A DNA stretch of 64,000 nt from the NCBI GenBank assembly GCA_041743125.1, contig JBGTNK010000187.1:1-64000 (forward strand), written 5' to 3'. The position numbers were made by a program, and so were the translations under genes. Below, one piece after another: positions 35,393 to 45,263 of the stretch. This DNA comes from Terrimonas_B sp041743125 (lineage in GTDB: Bacteria; Bacteroidota; Bacteroidia; Chitinophagales; Chitinophagaceae). Under the pieces are notes generated by a model. That model searched no databases and was not told the origin of the DNA. It saw only the letters and a program-made list of their open reading frames with translations. Numbering within the stretch: the stretch's first letter is position 1; each line of letters opens with the position of its first letter.

Positions 35393-35423
35393 CAAAGATA
35401 CAAGGATGTATGCAGCACTGCAA
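35393..35423 (-). promoter_or_regulatory. merR promoter (TTTG / N20 / TATCTTTG)
   Basis: The -7 TATCTTTG is at 35400-35393 and a -33 CCTTTG ends at 35421, 20 bases apart on the minus strand. It is 11 bases before the ATG at 35381 and decides that start. Confidence 0.6.
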
Positions 35424-35545
35424 AGGTTATACCAACTATGAAAAAAAGGATATCACTTTCCCTCTTTTGAGAGACCAAAGCAAACCTTATAAGTTTAATT
35501 ATTTTGAGTAATGCAAATCCAGAGCTTGAAATTATTTATGCTATC

Positions 35546-36517
35546 TTAATCGAAGCTTTGATTTGAGGCTGCAGCCTGTTTTAACAAGCGGTCAAACTGA
35601 TCCGGAGTCAGGTCATTATAGAAGAAATACACCGGGTCTATTTTATTTCCATTTTTATGCACTTCGTAATGGCAGTGAGGACCCGTTGATTTACCCGTGT
35701 TTCCCACCCAGCCAATTATCTCACCCCTGGTAACTTTCTGACCTGGTCGTGATTTTACTTTTACCATGTGCCCATATAATGTTTCGTATCCATAGCCATG
35801 GTTAATGATAACGTGATTTCCATATCCATTTCCCTTGTTGCCTGCAGTACTAACTGTTCCGTTTGCTGTTGCAAAAACCGGGGTGCCTTGTGGTGCCGCA
35901 AAATCAAGACCTGCGTGCATTTTTACTGTTTTGTAAACCGGGTCAATCCGGTATCCGAAACCAGAAGCTATCCTGTTAAGATCTTTATTACTTACCGGTT
36001 GAATGGCGGGTGTGTGTGATAAAAGTTGTTCTTTATTTTTTATCAACTCATCAATTTGCAAATAGGATTTGTTTTGCGCTTTAATCCGGCTGGTAAGAGT
36101 TGCTAAAGTGCGGGTAATAGAGGATAGTAATTGATTATTTGCCATTCCTTCCACGGTTGCAATTTCTTTTTCAACTTCTATTTCCTTCGCTCTTGCACTA
36201 TCAGGAATTGGATTGGCTTCAAAGATGGCCCGGTAAACATTATTATCCCGTTTCTCTAATTCCGCCATTTGCTTATCCAGTGATTTCGCCTTGTCACTCA
36301 GATCTGCATACCTGTCACGGAGTCGTTCATTTTGCGCCTGCAATATTTTTTCATTCGGAGATCCAATAAACTGAAAAGCGAAGTAGGAAATTAATGCTGC
36401 TGTAAAAACAGCCGCTGCTATAAAACCAAAAATGCGCAACAACTTTACTTGAAGGGGCACCTCAAGCTTTTCATAGCGCAACGTATTGGTATTATAGTAA
36501 TATTTGATTTTTTTCAT
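35546..36517 (-). CDS. Membrane-anchored M23 metallopeptidase with coiled coil
   Basis: 323 residues. A cytoplasmic N-terminus (KKIKYYYNTNTLRYEKLE) and one helix (about 31-51) precede a periplasmic coiled coil (about 55-95) and a second helical region. The M23 domain (about 185-290) has MHAGLDFAAPQGTPV, ETLYGHMVKVKSRPGQKV, and GPHCHYEVHKNG: both zinc motifs, HxxxD and HxH, are intact. Such proteins cut peptidoglycan cross-links or activate amidases during growth and division. It is divergent from alaS. Confidence 0.92.
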   Translation of the reverse strand: MKKIKYYYNTNTLRYEKLEVPLQVKLLRIFGFIAAAVFTAALISYFAFQFIGSPNEKILQAQNERLRDRYADLSDKAKSLDKQMAELEKRDNNVYRAIFEANPIPDSARAKEIEVEKEIATVEGMANNQLLSSITRTLATLTSRIKAQNKSYLQIDELIKNKEQLLSHTPAIQPVSNKDLNRIASGFGYRIDPVYKTVKMHAGLDFAAPQGTPVFATANGTVSTAGNKGNGYGNHVIINHGYGYETLYGHMVKVKSRPGQKVTRGEIIGWVGNTGKSTGPHCHYEVHKNGNKIDPVYFFYNDLTPDQFDRLLKQAAASNQSFD

Positions 36518-36570
36518 AGCAAACCAGCCTTTGTCCTGGTTCCGGAACTTATAAATAATCTGCGATCTTT

Positions 36571-36578
36571 ACCTTTGC
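36571..36578 (+). promoter_or_regulatory. TACCTTTG -7 element upstream of alaS
   Basis: A perfect TAnnTTTG in the divergent M23-alaS interval, 148 bases before the alaS ATG, leaving a long 5' leader. Confidence 0.45.
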
Positions 36579-36726
36579 CCCCGGCTTAAAGAAGGTGACA
36601 CAATTTTTTAAAGGGCAAGGTTAACAAATATAGGGCGATAATTAGCAAAAATCAACCCAATTATAGCTGCAATTAAGGCAATTAACGTAGAAACCGCGGT
36701 ACCAATCAGACAAAATAATAATAAAA

Positions 36727-39381
36727 ATGACTTCCGAAGATATACGAAAACAGTTTCTTGATTTTTTTCATTCCAAGAGACATCATATTATTCCTTCTGC
36801 TCCTATTGTAGTAAAAAATGATCCTTCGTTGATGTTTACCAATGCAGGAATGAATCAGTTTAAAGATATTTTTTTAGGAAACAAAGAAGCTCCTTATCCA
36901 AGAATTGCAGATACGCAAAAATGTTTACGGGTGAGCGGCAAGCATAATGATCTTGAAGAAGTAGGAGTAGATACCTATCATCATACTATGTTTGAAATGT
37001 TAGGAAACTGGAGCTTTGGAGATTATTTTAAAAAGGAAGCTATAGCCTGGAGTTGGGAGTTACTTACAGAAGTATATAAGATGGACAAGAGCCGGCTTTA
37101 TATTACCGTTTTTGAAGGGGATGAAAAAGAAAATCTCCCGAAAGATGAAGAGGCATTGGGCGAATGGAAAAATTATATTGATAGCGACAGAATTTTAATG
37201 GGCAATAAGAAAGATAATTTTTGGGAAATGGGGGATAATGGACCATGTGGCCCCTGTACAGAAATACATGTTGATTGCAGGACTAATGAAGAAAGAAAGC
37301 AAATTGACGGAAAAATGCTGGTGAATAATGATCATCCGCAGGTAATAGAAATATGGAATAACGTGTTCATTCAATATAACAGGAAAAAAGATGGTAGCCT
37401 GGAACCCTTGCCAGCCAGGCACGTGGATACAGGAATGGGATTTGAGCGACTGGTTAGGGTTTTACAAAATAAGCAGAGTAATTATGACACTGATATTTTT
37501 ACAGGTACTATAAGTGAAGTAGAAAAGATTACAGGTAAGGAATACATTGCTCATGAAATTAATTCCTCTGCTACCACAGCAAGGTGGAGGGAGGCAGTTT
37601 CCTTCCGGGTTATTGCTGATCATATCCGGGCTATCTGTTTTAGCATAGCGGATGGGCAGTTACCCTCTAACACCGGGGCAGGTTATGTTATCAGACGAAT
37701 TTTAAGAAGGGCCGTAAGGTATTATTTCACATATCTCAATCACAAAAAGCCTTTATTGTTTCAATTAGTCCCTGTACTTGCCAGGCAGTTTGAAAATGTT
37801 TTTCCCGAATTAATAAAACAGGTTGATTTTATAACCAAAGTGGTTAAGGAAGAAGAAGAAGGATTCCTGAGAACGTTGGATAATGGGTTGAAAAGAATTG
37901 CCACCATAATTGATACCATATTAAAGGATGAAACAAAAGAGAGATTCATAAAAGGAGAGGATGCTTTTGAGTTATTGGATACTTATGGATTTCCTTTAGA
38001 TCTGATAAATTTAATAGCTGCGGAAAATGACCTGTCTGTGGATATCCAGGGGTTTGAAAAAGAAATGCAAAAACAGAAGCAACGTTCCCGGGCGGTTAGT
38101 GCTGTAGAAACAGGGGACTGGATAGAAGTCACCCAGTCCGATCTTACATTTTTTGTTGGATACAGCGAGTTAACGATAGAGACCCGTGTGGCAAAGTATA
38201 GAAGGGTCGAATCGAAAAAGAAAGAACAATTTCAGATCGTTTTAGAAAAAACACCCTTTTATGCGGAAAGTGGCGGGCAAGTTGGCGACACAGGATCTTT
38301 AAAATTTGGAGATGAAGCAATTCTCGTTTCTGATACAAAAAGAGAAAATGAACTTATCATTCATTATACTGATCAATTACCGGCCGATATTTCACTTCCT
38401 GTTTTGGCAACCGTGAATCAGCAAAGAAGGTTACATATAATGTATAACCATACGGCCACTCACCTGCTGCATGCAACTCTTCGCCAGGTAATAGGTAACC
38501 ATGTTTCTCAAAAAGGATCATTTGTTTCACCCGATCTTTTACGTTTTGACTTTTCCCATTTTGCAAGGATAACCGACGAGGAATTAAGAAATATAGAATT
38601 TATTGTAAATGAAAAAATCAGGACCAATCTGCCGGTTATTATCAGGGAATTACCTAAGGAGGAAGCATTAAAAACAGGCGCTATGGCTCTGTTTGGAGAA
38701 AAATATGGGGATATAGTGCGGATAGTAACGATGGATCCAGATTGGTCGGTAGAGTTTTGTGGGGGAACGCATGTTGAATATACCGGGATGGTGGGTTTAT
38801 TTGCCATTAGTTCGGAGTCCTCAATTGCATCAGGTGTTCGCCGGATTGAAGCCGTTACCGGCGCCAAGGCTATTGCGTATTTTGAAGATATCCGGAATCA
38901 ATTTAAGCAAACATCGGAATTATTGAAGTCTAAGGACCCTTTAAAGGCAATTGAAAAATTACAGAATGATAAAACCCAACTGGAAAAGAAAATTGAAAAA
39001 ATGGAATCAAGGCAAGGGGTGGACATCCGAAATGAACTTATAAAAAAGGCGGAGGATATTAACGGATTATCCTTTATTGCTGATATAATAGAGGTGGATA
39101 GCCCTGCGGCTTTAAAAAAAATATGTTTTGATCTAAAAAATTACCTGACCGATTATGTTGCAGTACTAGGTGCTTATATTGATAATAAACCATTTATTGC
39201 TATAGGGATTTCAGAATCTATTGTTAATGAAAAAAACCTGGATGCCGGAAAAATTATTAAGGAAAAGGTTTCTGATATAATAAAAGGTGGCGGTGGAGGA
39301 CAAAAGACGCTAGCTACAGCCGGAGGGCAGGAAGGGGAAAGTTTGGATAAAGTAATTGAAATGGTAAGAAAGCTTTTATAA
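36727..39381 (+). CDS. alaS: Alanyl-tRNA synthetase
   Basis: 884 residues. Class II core (RKQFLDFFHSKRHHIIPSAP, FTNAGMNQFKDIFLG, RVSGKHNDLEEVG), motif 3 RHVDTGMGFERL, the tRNA-recognition region, and the editing domain with NHTATHLLHATLRQVIG and FCGGTHVEYTG zinc ligands. The C-Ala DHHA1 part ends GGGGGQKTLATAGGQ. It charges tRNA-Ala and clears mis-activated serine or glycine. Confidence 0.97.
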   Translation: MTSEDIRKQFLDFFHSKRHHIIPSAPIVVKNDPSLMFTNAGMNQFKDIFLGNKEAPYPRIADTQKCLRVSGKHNDLEEVGVDTYHHTMFEMLGNWSFGDYFKKEAIAWSWELLTEVYKMDKSRLYITVFEGDEKENLPKDEEALGEWKNYIDSDRILMGNKKDNFWEMGDNGPCGPCTEIHVDCRTNEERKQIDGKMLVNNDHPQVIEIWNNVFIQYNRKKDGSLEPLPARHVDTGMGFERLVRVLQNKQSNYDTDIFTGTISEVEKITGKEYIAHEINSSATTARWREAVSFRVIADHIRAICFSIADGQLPSNTGAGYVIRRILRRAVRYYFTYLNHKKPLLFQLVPVLARQFENVFPELIKQVDFITKVVKEEEEGFLRTLDNGLKRIATIIDTILKDETKERFIKGEDAFELLDTYGFPLDLINLIAAENDLSVDIQGFEKEMQKQKQRSRAVSAVETGDWIEVTQSDLTFFVGYSELTIETRVAKYRRVESKKKEQFQIVLEKTPFYAESGGQVGDTGSLKFGDEAILVSDTKRENELIIHYTDQLPADISLPVLATVNQQRRLHIMYNHTATHLLHATLRQVIGNHVSQKGSFVSPDLLRFDFSHFARITDEELRNIEFIVNEKIRTNLPVIIRELPKEEALKTGAMALFGEKYGDIVRIVTMDPDWSVEFCGGTHVEYTGMVGLFAISSESSIASGVRRIEAVTGAKAIAYFEDIRNQFKQTSELLKSKDPLKAIEKLQNDKTQLEKKIEKMESRQGVDIRNELIKKAEDINGLSFIADIIEVDSPAALKKICFDLKNYLTDYVAVLGAYIDNKPFIAIGISESIVNEKNLDAGKIIKEKVSDIIKGGGGGQKTLATAGGQEGESLDKVIEMVRKLL

Positions 39382-39796
39382 TTTCAATAAGGAAATTTCT
39401 TTCCTTTTTCATTTTTAGGGTCTTTATAATTCCTTAATTCCATATAAATGGTAAAAACATAAATAATAACAAAACAGCATAGAACTATACAGCAGATAGA
39501 GAGAATTTTCAACATAAGGGTTAAAATAGTTCGGTGGTGACGATGTCAAAAATGCTGATTTCTTTGCAGATTCCCGCATATTTCAATGACGAAAAGCCCT
39601 TAGTAAATTTACGTAAAAAAGGATGGAGTTTGTCTCTATAAATGAATACCTTAATAGCATCCGGAAAGCCTGATACCATTGTCCAGAGCGCAAAAACAGA
39701 AAAGTTTAAGTTCTTTTAATTCTTTGGAAAATTATTAGTACACTATAATCCGGTTTTTAACATTTCCGAAATGCTTCGTATTTAAGTAAATGTATT
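39382..39796. other. Intergenic region with no recognised gene
   Basis: AT-rich sequence between alaS and the PDZ gene. Short open frames exist, for example 32 codons from ATG 39543 running into another of 25 codons, but neither resembles a known protein or carries a promoter element. No hairpin with a T-run is found after alaS. Confidence 0.35.
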
Positions 39797-39826
39797 TATA
39801 TTTGATCTACGAAAACAAACGTAGAT
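39797..39826 (+). promoter_or_regulatory. TATATTTG -7 element followed by an ATCTACG inverted repeat
   Basis: TATATTTG (39797-39804) is directly followed by a perfect inverted repeat ATCTACG (39805-39811) / CGTAGAT (39820-39826). The repeat covers the expected transcription start, so it could be an operator or a stabilising 5' hairpin. It is 22 bases before the ATG at 39849. Confidence 0.5.
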
Positions 39827-39848
39827 AAATTATAAAAATTAAAATGAT

Positions 39849-40850
39849 ATGAAACAGTTAGTAAAAAAGCTTTCAATTGTCTTGCTAAGTGTTATTTGGA
39901 TGGCGCCTTCTGCACTACAAGCACAAAATGAAGTCAAAGAAAAAAGGGAAGCAGAACAAATTGTAATAACCAGAAAGGGCCACAATAATGAAAAAGTTAT
40001 TGTGGAGGTTACGGGAGATAAAGTATTGGTAAATGGGAAAGAAATAAAAGATCAGAAAGGTGATATAACTGTCAGACGTCATAAAATAAAAGATGTACAG
40101 GCTTTTGTAGGAGATAACTTCCCGGGAAGCTGGGCAGAGAATGATTCTGAGAAATTCAGGATGTTCAATTTCGAGGAAAATCGTGCTTTGTTGGGCGTTG
40201 TAACGGATCGTTCGGATAAGGGTGTTGAAATTCAGAGTATTTCAAAAGAAAGTGCTGCTGAAAAAGCCGGATTAAAAAAAGGAGATGTGATTACAAAAAT
40301 TGTTGACAGAAAAATTGAAAACCCAGATGATCTTTCTAAAACTATAAAAGAACACAAGCCGGGGGATAAGATTAAGATTACCTTTTTGCGTGATAAGAAG
40401 GAACAAAATGTAACAGCGGAGTTGGGCAAATGGAAAGGAGCCCGTGCTTTTAGTTATAATAACGGAAATGAAAATTTCAACATGAATTTTGATGAAAATA
40501 TGATGCCCAAAATTCATGCTATTCCACGCATTGCCCCTCCTTTCAGCCAATCATGGAGTTGGTCAGGCGGTAGTTCCAAATTAGGTCTTTCTGTTCAGGA
40601 TACGGAAGATGGTAAAGGAGTAAATGTTATTCAGGTTGATGAAGATGGGAACGCAGCAAAAGCTGGAATTCTTGAGGAAGATGTTATTACTGAGGTAGAT
40701 GGAAAACAAGTGAACGGCGCTGATGAAATTGCAAAATTGATGAAAGAAAATAAAGATAAGGCATCAGTAAAACTAAAGTTATTGCGAAATGGTAAAACAG
40801 AAAATGTGGAAGTGAAGATACCACGCAAGCTAAAAACTGTTGACCTCTGA
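39849..40850 (+). CDS. Tandem PDZ-domain secreted protein
   Basis: 333 residues with a signal peptide (LSIVLLSVIWMAPSALQAQ). Two PDZ domains: about 115-195 (LLGVVTDRSDKGVEIQSI, AAEKAGLKKGDVITKIVDRKI) and about 240-330 (KLGLSVQDTED, AAKAGILEEDVITEVDGKQV). An acidic/basic strand-rich region precedes them. There is no trypsin-type catalytic triad, so it is not a DegP-type protease; it is more likely a periplasmic adaptor or chaperone. It has its own promoter-like element and a terminator. Confidence 0.85.
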   Translation: MKQLVKKLSIVLLSVIWMAPSALQAQNEVKEKREAEQIVITRKGHNNEKVIVEVTGDKVLVNGKEIKDQKGDITVRRHKIKDVQAFVGDNFPGSWAENDSEKFRMFNFEENRALLGVVTDRSDKGVEIQSISKESAAEKAGLKKGDVITKIVDRKIENPDDLSKTIKEHKPGDKIKITFLRDKKEQNVTAELGKWKGARAFSYNNGNENFNMNFDENMMPKIHAIPRIAPPFSQSWSWSGGSSKLGLSVQDTEDGKGVNVIQVDEDGNAAKAGILEEDVITEVDGKQVNGADEIAKLMKENKDKASVKLKLLRNGKTENVEVKIPRKLKTVDL

Positions 40851-40889
40851 TATCTTTAAAGGAAAAGGATAAATAATATCGACTTGCCA

Positions 40890-40923
40890 AAGGCTGGATT
40901 TTCAAAATAATCCAGTCTTTTCC
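40890..40923 (+). terminator. Intrinsic terminator after the PDZ gene
   Basis: An 11-base stem AAGGCTGGATT (40890-40900) / AATCCAGTCTT (40909-40919), with one G-U pair and an eight-base loop, running into Ts. Confidence 0.65.
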
Positions 40924-40965
40924 ATTTTTAAGAATTTGCATAAGAATCTATAAGGGATTGAGGCT

Positions 40966-40973
40966 TATTTTTG
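40966..40973 (+). promoter_or_regulatory. TATTTTTG -7 element of gatB
   Basis: A TAnnTTTG match 13 bases before the gatB ATG, directly after the upstream terminator. Confidence 0.45.
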
Positions 40974-40986
40974 CTGACTTCTAAAA

Positions 40987-42435
40987 ATGAGCAATCTGAA
41001 TAATTACGAGACAGTGGTGGGGTTAGAGGTACACGCCCAATTGCTTACTAAAAGCAAATTATTTTGTGGTGATAGTATAGCTTATGGTGCAGAGCCCAAT
41101 ACGCAGGTAAGTCCCATCACACTGGCTCATCCCGGCACATTGCCTAAGATGAATAAAAAGGCTATTGAATTTGCAATTAAAATAGGTCTGGCCTGTCATT
41201 GTGAGATTGAAAAGAAAAATTTTTTTGCCCGCAAGAATTATTTTTACCCCGACCTTCCAAAGGGTTACCAGATATCTCAGCATACAACCCCTATCTGTAA
41301 GCATGGTTATGTAAAAATAAAAAGCGGTAACGCAGAAAAAAAAATAAGACTTAATAGAATCCACATGGAGGAGGATGCAGGAAAAAGCTTACACGAAGTG
41401 GAAGCTGAAAATACTTGCATTGACTACAATAGGGCTGGTACCCCTTTAATAGAAATTGTTAGTGAACCTGATATAAGAAGCAGTGATGAAGCCTATAATT
41501 ACCTTTCAGAATTACGAAAACTGGTTCGCTATTTAGATGTAAGTGATGGAAATATGGAAGAGGGAAGTTTTCGATGTGATGCAAATATCTCAGTGAGAAA
41601 AATTGGAGACTTGAAATTGGGAACCAGGGTAGAAGTGAAAAATCTTAATTCAATCCGAAATGTAAAAAAAGCCATCGAATTTGAATCGGATCGGTTAATA
41701 AACTTGCTCGAAAATGGCGAAACTATTGTTCAGCAAACAAGGAGTTTTGACGCAAATAATGGTACAACTTTCTCTATTCGCGACAAAGAGGACGCCGACG
41801 ATTACAGGTATTTTGCAGATCCGGATCTTACTCCTTTCCATATTGAAGATGATTATATTGAAGCCATACGTCAGTCCATCCCGGAATTGCAGGAAGAAAG
41901 AGTTAAGAAATATATTTCAGTATTTCAGTTGCCGGAATATGATGCCTGTGTGCTCACAGATGAAATAGAGACAGCCGATTATTTTGAAAAAATTATTCGC
42001 CACACTTCATATTATAAGGCAGCGTCTAACTGGATGCTTGGCCCCATAAAATCCTGGTTAAATGAAAATAACAAGAGTATCAGTGATTTTCCTTTAAGCC
42101 ATGAACAAATAGCAAAGTTGGTTCAATTGGTTGAAAAAGGTAAAGTCAGTTTTTCTGTTGCTTCTGGAAAATTATTTCCTTTTCTGATTAATAACCCTGA
42201 TCGTGAACCGGAAGAAATTGCTTCAGAGAAAAATCTTATCCAGCAATCCGGCGCTGATTTTCTTGAGCCTTTGATTAATGAAATATTGGAAAAAAATGCA
42301 GAAAAAGTAAAGGAGTATAAAAAGGGTAAAAAAGGATTGCTTTCTTTATTTGTGGGCGAAGTAATGAAGCGTTCAAAAGGAAAAGCAGATCCCCGCATCA
42401 CCAATGATATCTTATTGAAAAAACTTAACTCATAA
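40987..42435 (+). CDS. gatB: Aspartyl/glutamyl-tRNA amidotransferase subunit B
   Basis: 482 residues. Family motifs are YETVVGLEVHAQLLTKSKLFCG, NTQVSPITLAHPGTLPKMN, FFARKNYFYPDLPKGYQISQ, DYNRAGTPLIEIVSEPDI, GSFRCDANISVR, VEVKNLNSIRNVKKAIEFE, and DYRYFADPDL. The C-terminal YqeY-like tail binds tRNA. With GatA and GatC, neither in the window, it amidates Glu-tRNA-Gln (and Asp-tRNA-Asn). Confidence 0.97.
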   Translation: MSNLNNYETVVGLEVHAQLLTKSKLFCGDSIAYGAEPNTQVSPITLAHPGTLPKMNKKAIEFAIKIGLACHCEIEKKNFFARKNYFYPDLPKGYQISQHTTPICKHGYVKIKSGNAEKKIRLNRIHMEEDAGKSLHEVEAENTCIDYNRAGTPLIEIVSEPDIRSSDEAYNYLSELRKLVRYLDVSDGNMEEGSFRCDANISVRKIGDLKLGTRVEVKNLNSIRNVKKAIEFESDRLINLLENGETIVQQTRSFDANNGTTFSIRDKEDADDYRYFADPDLTPFHIEDDYIEAIRQSIPELQEERVKKYISVFQLPEYDACVLTDEIETADYFEKIIRHTSYYKAASNWMLGPIKSWLNENNKSISDFPLSHEQIAKLVQLVEKGKVSFSVASGKLFPFLINNPDREPEEIASEKNLIQQSGADFLEPLINEILEKNAEKVKEYKKGKKGLLSLFVGEVMKRSKGKADPRITNDILLKKLNS

Positions 42436-42480
42436 AAAAGTCTGTCCTTTTACAGGATGGCATATTAAACAAAAATTATT

Positions 42481-43662
42481 ATGCGATTACTATTCATAGC
42501 ATTATTAGTAACATCTGCTTTCTCATCATGCACCGATTCAGCATCCGAAAACAAATTTTCAGTAAGTGGAACTATTTCTAAAAGCAGCGCTAAAAAGATT
42601 TACCTGGAAAAGATCCCTGCTGCAACTATGCAGCCATTACTTGCCGATTCGGCTGACATTGGTACCGATGGAAAATTTTTATTAGAAGCAGATACCAGCG
42701 AATCCGTTGTTTATAACCTGAGGCTGGATCAAAGTACCTATCCGGTTGCCTCTATTATTAATGATGCAGAGAAAATAAAGTTGAAGATTGAATTGAGTAA
42801 AGAAAATAGTGAATTTGCAGAAAAATATGAGGTGGAAGGATCCCCCGCCAGTCAGCAAATGAAGGAGTTTATTCATGACTTTAATAATGACCTGCAAAAA
42901 ATATTTATTATTGCCCGGCAAGCCGATAGCCTTAAAAATGCAGGAGTACCAGATACCCTTCTTTTTCCTTTAATGGCTGAGCAAAAAGTAATGGCTGATA
43001 AAATAAAAAAATATTCAGAAAATGCCTTAAGTAAGGCTGACAATCCTGCGCTGGTATTGTTTGAGCTGGGCTATTATCAATCTACAGCAAATGGTGCAGG
43101 CTTTGGATTGCAGCCATTGAGTAATGACCAGGTATATGAAATTGTGAACAGGACCGCAGACAGATTTCCATCCCACCAGACCATTGCAGCCATAAGATCC
43201 TCATTAGATGAGCAAAAAAATAAAGTAGTTGCTGGTAACTGGGTGGGTAAAGAAGCGCCTGATTTTTCTTTGCCAGATATCAATGGAAATCCTGTAAAGC
43301 TTAGTTCCTTCCGCGGTAAGTACGTACTAGTTGATTTTTGGGCTAGTTGGTGCAGTCCCTGTCGAATAGAAAACCCAAACGTGGTAAAAACCTATAACCA
43401 ATACAAGAATAAAAATTTTACCATATTAGGTGTTTCACTAGACAGGCCGGGCCAGAAAGATAAATGGTTGAAGGCAATTGAGGATGATAACCTGACATGG
43501 ACCCATGTAAGTGATCTTCAGTTTTGGAACAGTCCGGTAGTTGCATTGTATGGGGTTGAAGGAATTCCTTTTAATGTGTTGGTTGATCCACAAGGAAAAA
43601 TCATTGCAGAAGGATTAAGAGGAAGCGCTTTGGATAATACATTGACCGAAGTTTTAAAATAA
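42481..43662 (+). CDS. TlpA-family thiol-disulfide lipoprotein with DUF4369-like domain
   Basis: 393 residues. Signal peptide and lipobox (SAFSSCTDS, Cys about 17). An N-terminal DUF4369-type strand domain (about 24-110, KFSVSGTISKSSAKKIYLEKI) and a helical middle precede a thioredoxin fold (about 257-393) with DFWASWCSPCRIENPNV, a CxxC active site. It probably acts as a periplasmic thiol oxidoreductase on envelope or cytochrome proteins. It is 45 bases after gatB. Confidence 0.9.
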   Translation: MRLLFIALLVTSAFSSCTDSASENKFSVSGTISKSSAKKIYLEKIPAATMQPLLADSADIGTDGKFLLEADTSESVVYNLRLDQSTYPVASIINDAEKIKLKIELSKENSEFAEKYEVEGSPASQQMKEFIHDFNNDLQKIFIIARQADSLKNAGVPDTLLFPLMAEQKVMADKIKKYSENALSKADNPALVLFELGYYQSTANGAGFGLQPLSNDQVYEIVNRTADRFPSHQTIAAIRSSLDEQKNKVVAGNWVGKEAPDFSLPDINGNPVKLSSFRGKYVLVDFWASWCSPCRIENPNVVKTYNQYKNKNFTILGVSLDRPGQKDKWLKAIEDDNLTWTHVSDLQFWNSPVVALYGVEGIPFNVLVDPQGKIIAEGLRGSALDNTLTEVLK

Positions 43663-43684
43663 TACCGTTTAAGGAAAATGAAAC

Positions 43685-43725
43685 AAAAAAGGAAGCTGAT
43701 CATTTTAAGATCACCTTCCTTTTTT
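43685..43725. terminator. Bidirectional terminator between tlpA-like and susD-like genes
   Basis: AAAAAAGGAAGCTGATC / GATCACCTTCCTTTTTT with one C-C mismatch and a seven-base loop, T-runs on both strands. Confidence 0.75.
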
Positions 43726-43741
43726 ATTTATTTAAAATCAA

Positions 43742-45241
43742 TTATTTATCCCAGAATACCCGAACCAGCAAATTAGGTTTTTGTCCCGGGCTTTTAGGGT
43801 TAAGGTCAATTTCACTTTGTGGATAAGGAAGTGAACGGGGAATATCAGTTGTTACAGCATTACCAACTTTGGCAATTTCAGGGAATCCGGTACGTCTCCA
43901 ATCAGTCCATGGTTCCAGCAATACTCCATAACTGGCAATATACTTTTCTTCAATAATGCGCTTTATTTTTTCAGTTTCAGTACCTATCAATATTCCTTTT
44001 GTAAGCAGGTAAAGTGCAATATTTGCATCACTTACACCAGCGGACTTCATTGATGCCGTAATTCCATCTCTGAAAAAAGCTTCAGCATCACCAGGGGCCC
44101 CATACACGGCGGCTTCTGCCCTGATAAAATTATACTCAGCATATGTAAGTAACCTGATAGGGGCATCGCCGGTATATTTTATAGCAGATTCTGTGTAGGA
44201 ACCATCACCACTAGGTGCTCCAACAGAAGTAGTTGCACCTCTAAGGAAAGTATGCATTCGGGAATATTTCCTTGATGAAGGATCCCCGGAAAGAGCTCCG
44301 GCATAATTGCCACTGCCGGCGGGAAAGTCTGTAAAATAGGTGGCCCTTCTTGGATCAGAATTTGAATTCATGAGGTTAACCATGAAAGCATTAGCGAAAA
44401 GGTAATCTTCTCTCCTGATCTGAAACTGGTGAATCGGATTCTGCCGCTCAGTTTCATTAAAGAATGGCATTTCGAAATTGTCCGCATTGCTGGTGAAGAA
44501 GGTAGCGGCAGGGTTTCCTACTAAAGCACTTATCTGGCTAAGCATAAATGCTTTATCAAATTTTGAATAATGAATGTAAATCCGAAGCTTCAGCGTATTG
44601 GCAAACTTGATCCAATTTACCTTTTTTGTAGAAAATGCACCAGGATAAATAGTTGAATTGGTTCCGGGTGACAGTGCCGAGGTGGTACTGTTTATTTCAG
44701 CAATTCCTTCATCAATGAGCTTGATGATTCCTTTATAAACATCTTCATCATTATCATAAGCAGGAAAAAGATTTTCAGTATTTTTTAGTGCTTCGCTAAA
44801 TGGAATATCACCCCATGAATCCACGAGTATTTGATAGTTAAATGCTTTTAAAAGCTTTGCTACTCCTGAATAATGAGGGGCCTGGATAGCACCCGCCTGT
44901 TTAATAATCGTTTCCAGGTCGTTCAGCGTGTTGGCATAGGTAGATATCCATTGATTATTAACATCAGCAGACTGAATATTATACTTTTCATAAGCCTGCG
45001 TTTGAGTTTCGCCACCTGTAGTTTGGCCGGAAAGCTGCTGACTTAATAAGGCAGCATACCTGAATAAATCACTACCACCGTCAAAACCTGTGTTTACTGT
45101 TGCATTCGTCAACAATAGGTCCAGGGGAGCCTGGACAGCAAGGATATTATCGGGATCCTTATTTATGTCCAGGTACTTCTTACAAGATCCCAGAGAGATT
45201 GTAAGAATAGCTATCGAAAATATTATTGAATTTTTTCTCAT
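43742..45241 (-). CDS. SusD/RagB-family outer-membrane lipoprotein
   Basis: 499 residues. The lipobox is LGSCKKYLDINKDPDN, typical of the SusD-like_2 subgroup. TPR-like helices form the scaffold, with AKLLKAFNYQILVDSWGDIPFSEAL and FIRAEAAVYGAPGDAEAFFRDGI, and the family C-terminus. SusD-like proteins sit as lids on SusC transporters and bind glycans or peptides. It is 22 bases downstream of susC. No glycoside hydrolase is next to the pair, so the substrate is unknown. Confidence 0.93.
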   Translation of the reverse strand: MRKNSIIFSIAILTISLGSCKKYLDINKDPDNILAVQAPLDLLLTNATVNTGFDGGSDLFRYAALLSQQLSGQTTGGETQTQAYEKYNIQSADVNNQWISTYANTLNDLETIIKQAGAIQAPHYSGVAKLLKAFNYQILVDSWGDIPFSEALKNTENLFPAYDNDEDVYKGIIKLIDEGIAEINSTTSALSPGTNSTIYPGAFSTKKVNWIKFANTLKLRIYIHYSKFDKAFMLSQISALVGNPAATFFTSNADNFEMPFFNETERQNPIHQFQIRREDYLFANAFMVNLMNSNSDPRRATYFTDFPAGSGNYAGALSGDPSSRKYSRMHTFLRGATTSVGAPSGDGSYTESAIKYTGDAPIRLLTYAEYNFIRAEAAVYGAPGDAEAFFRDGITASMKSAGVSDANIALYLLTKGILIGTETEKIKRIIEEKYIASYGVLLEPWTDWRRTGFPEIAKVGNAVTTDIPRSLPYPQSEIDLNPKSPGQKPNLLVRVFWDK

Positions 45242-45263
45242 GTCTAAATTTTTACTGTTAAGG

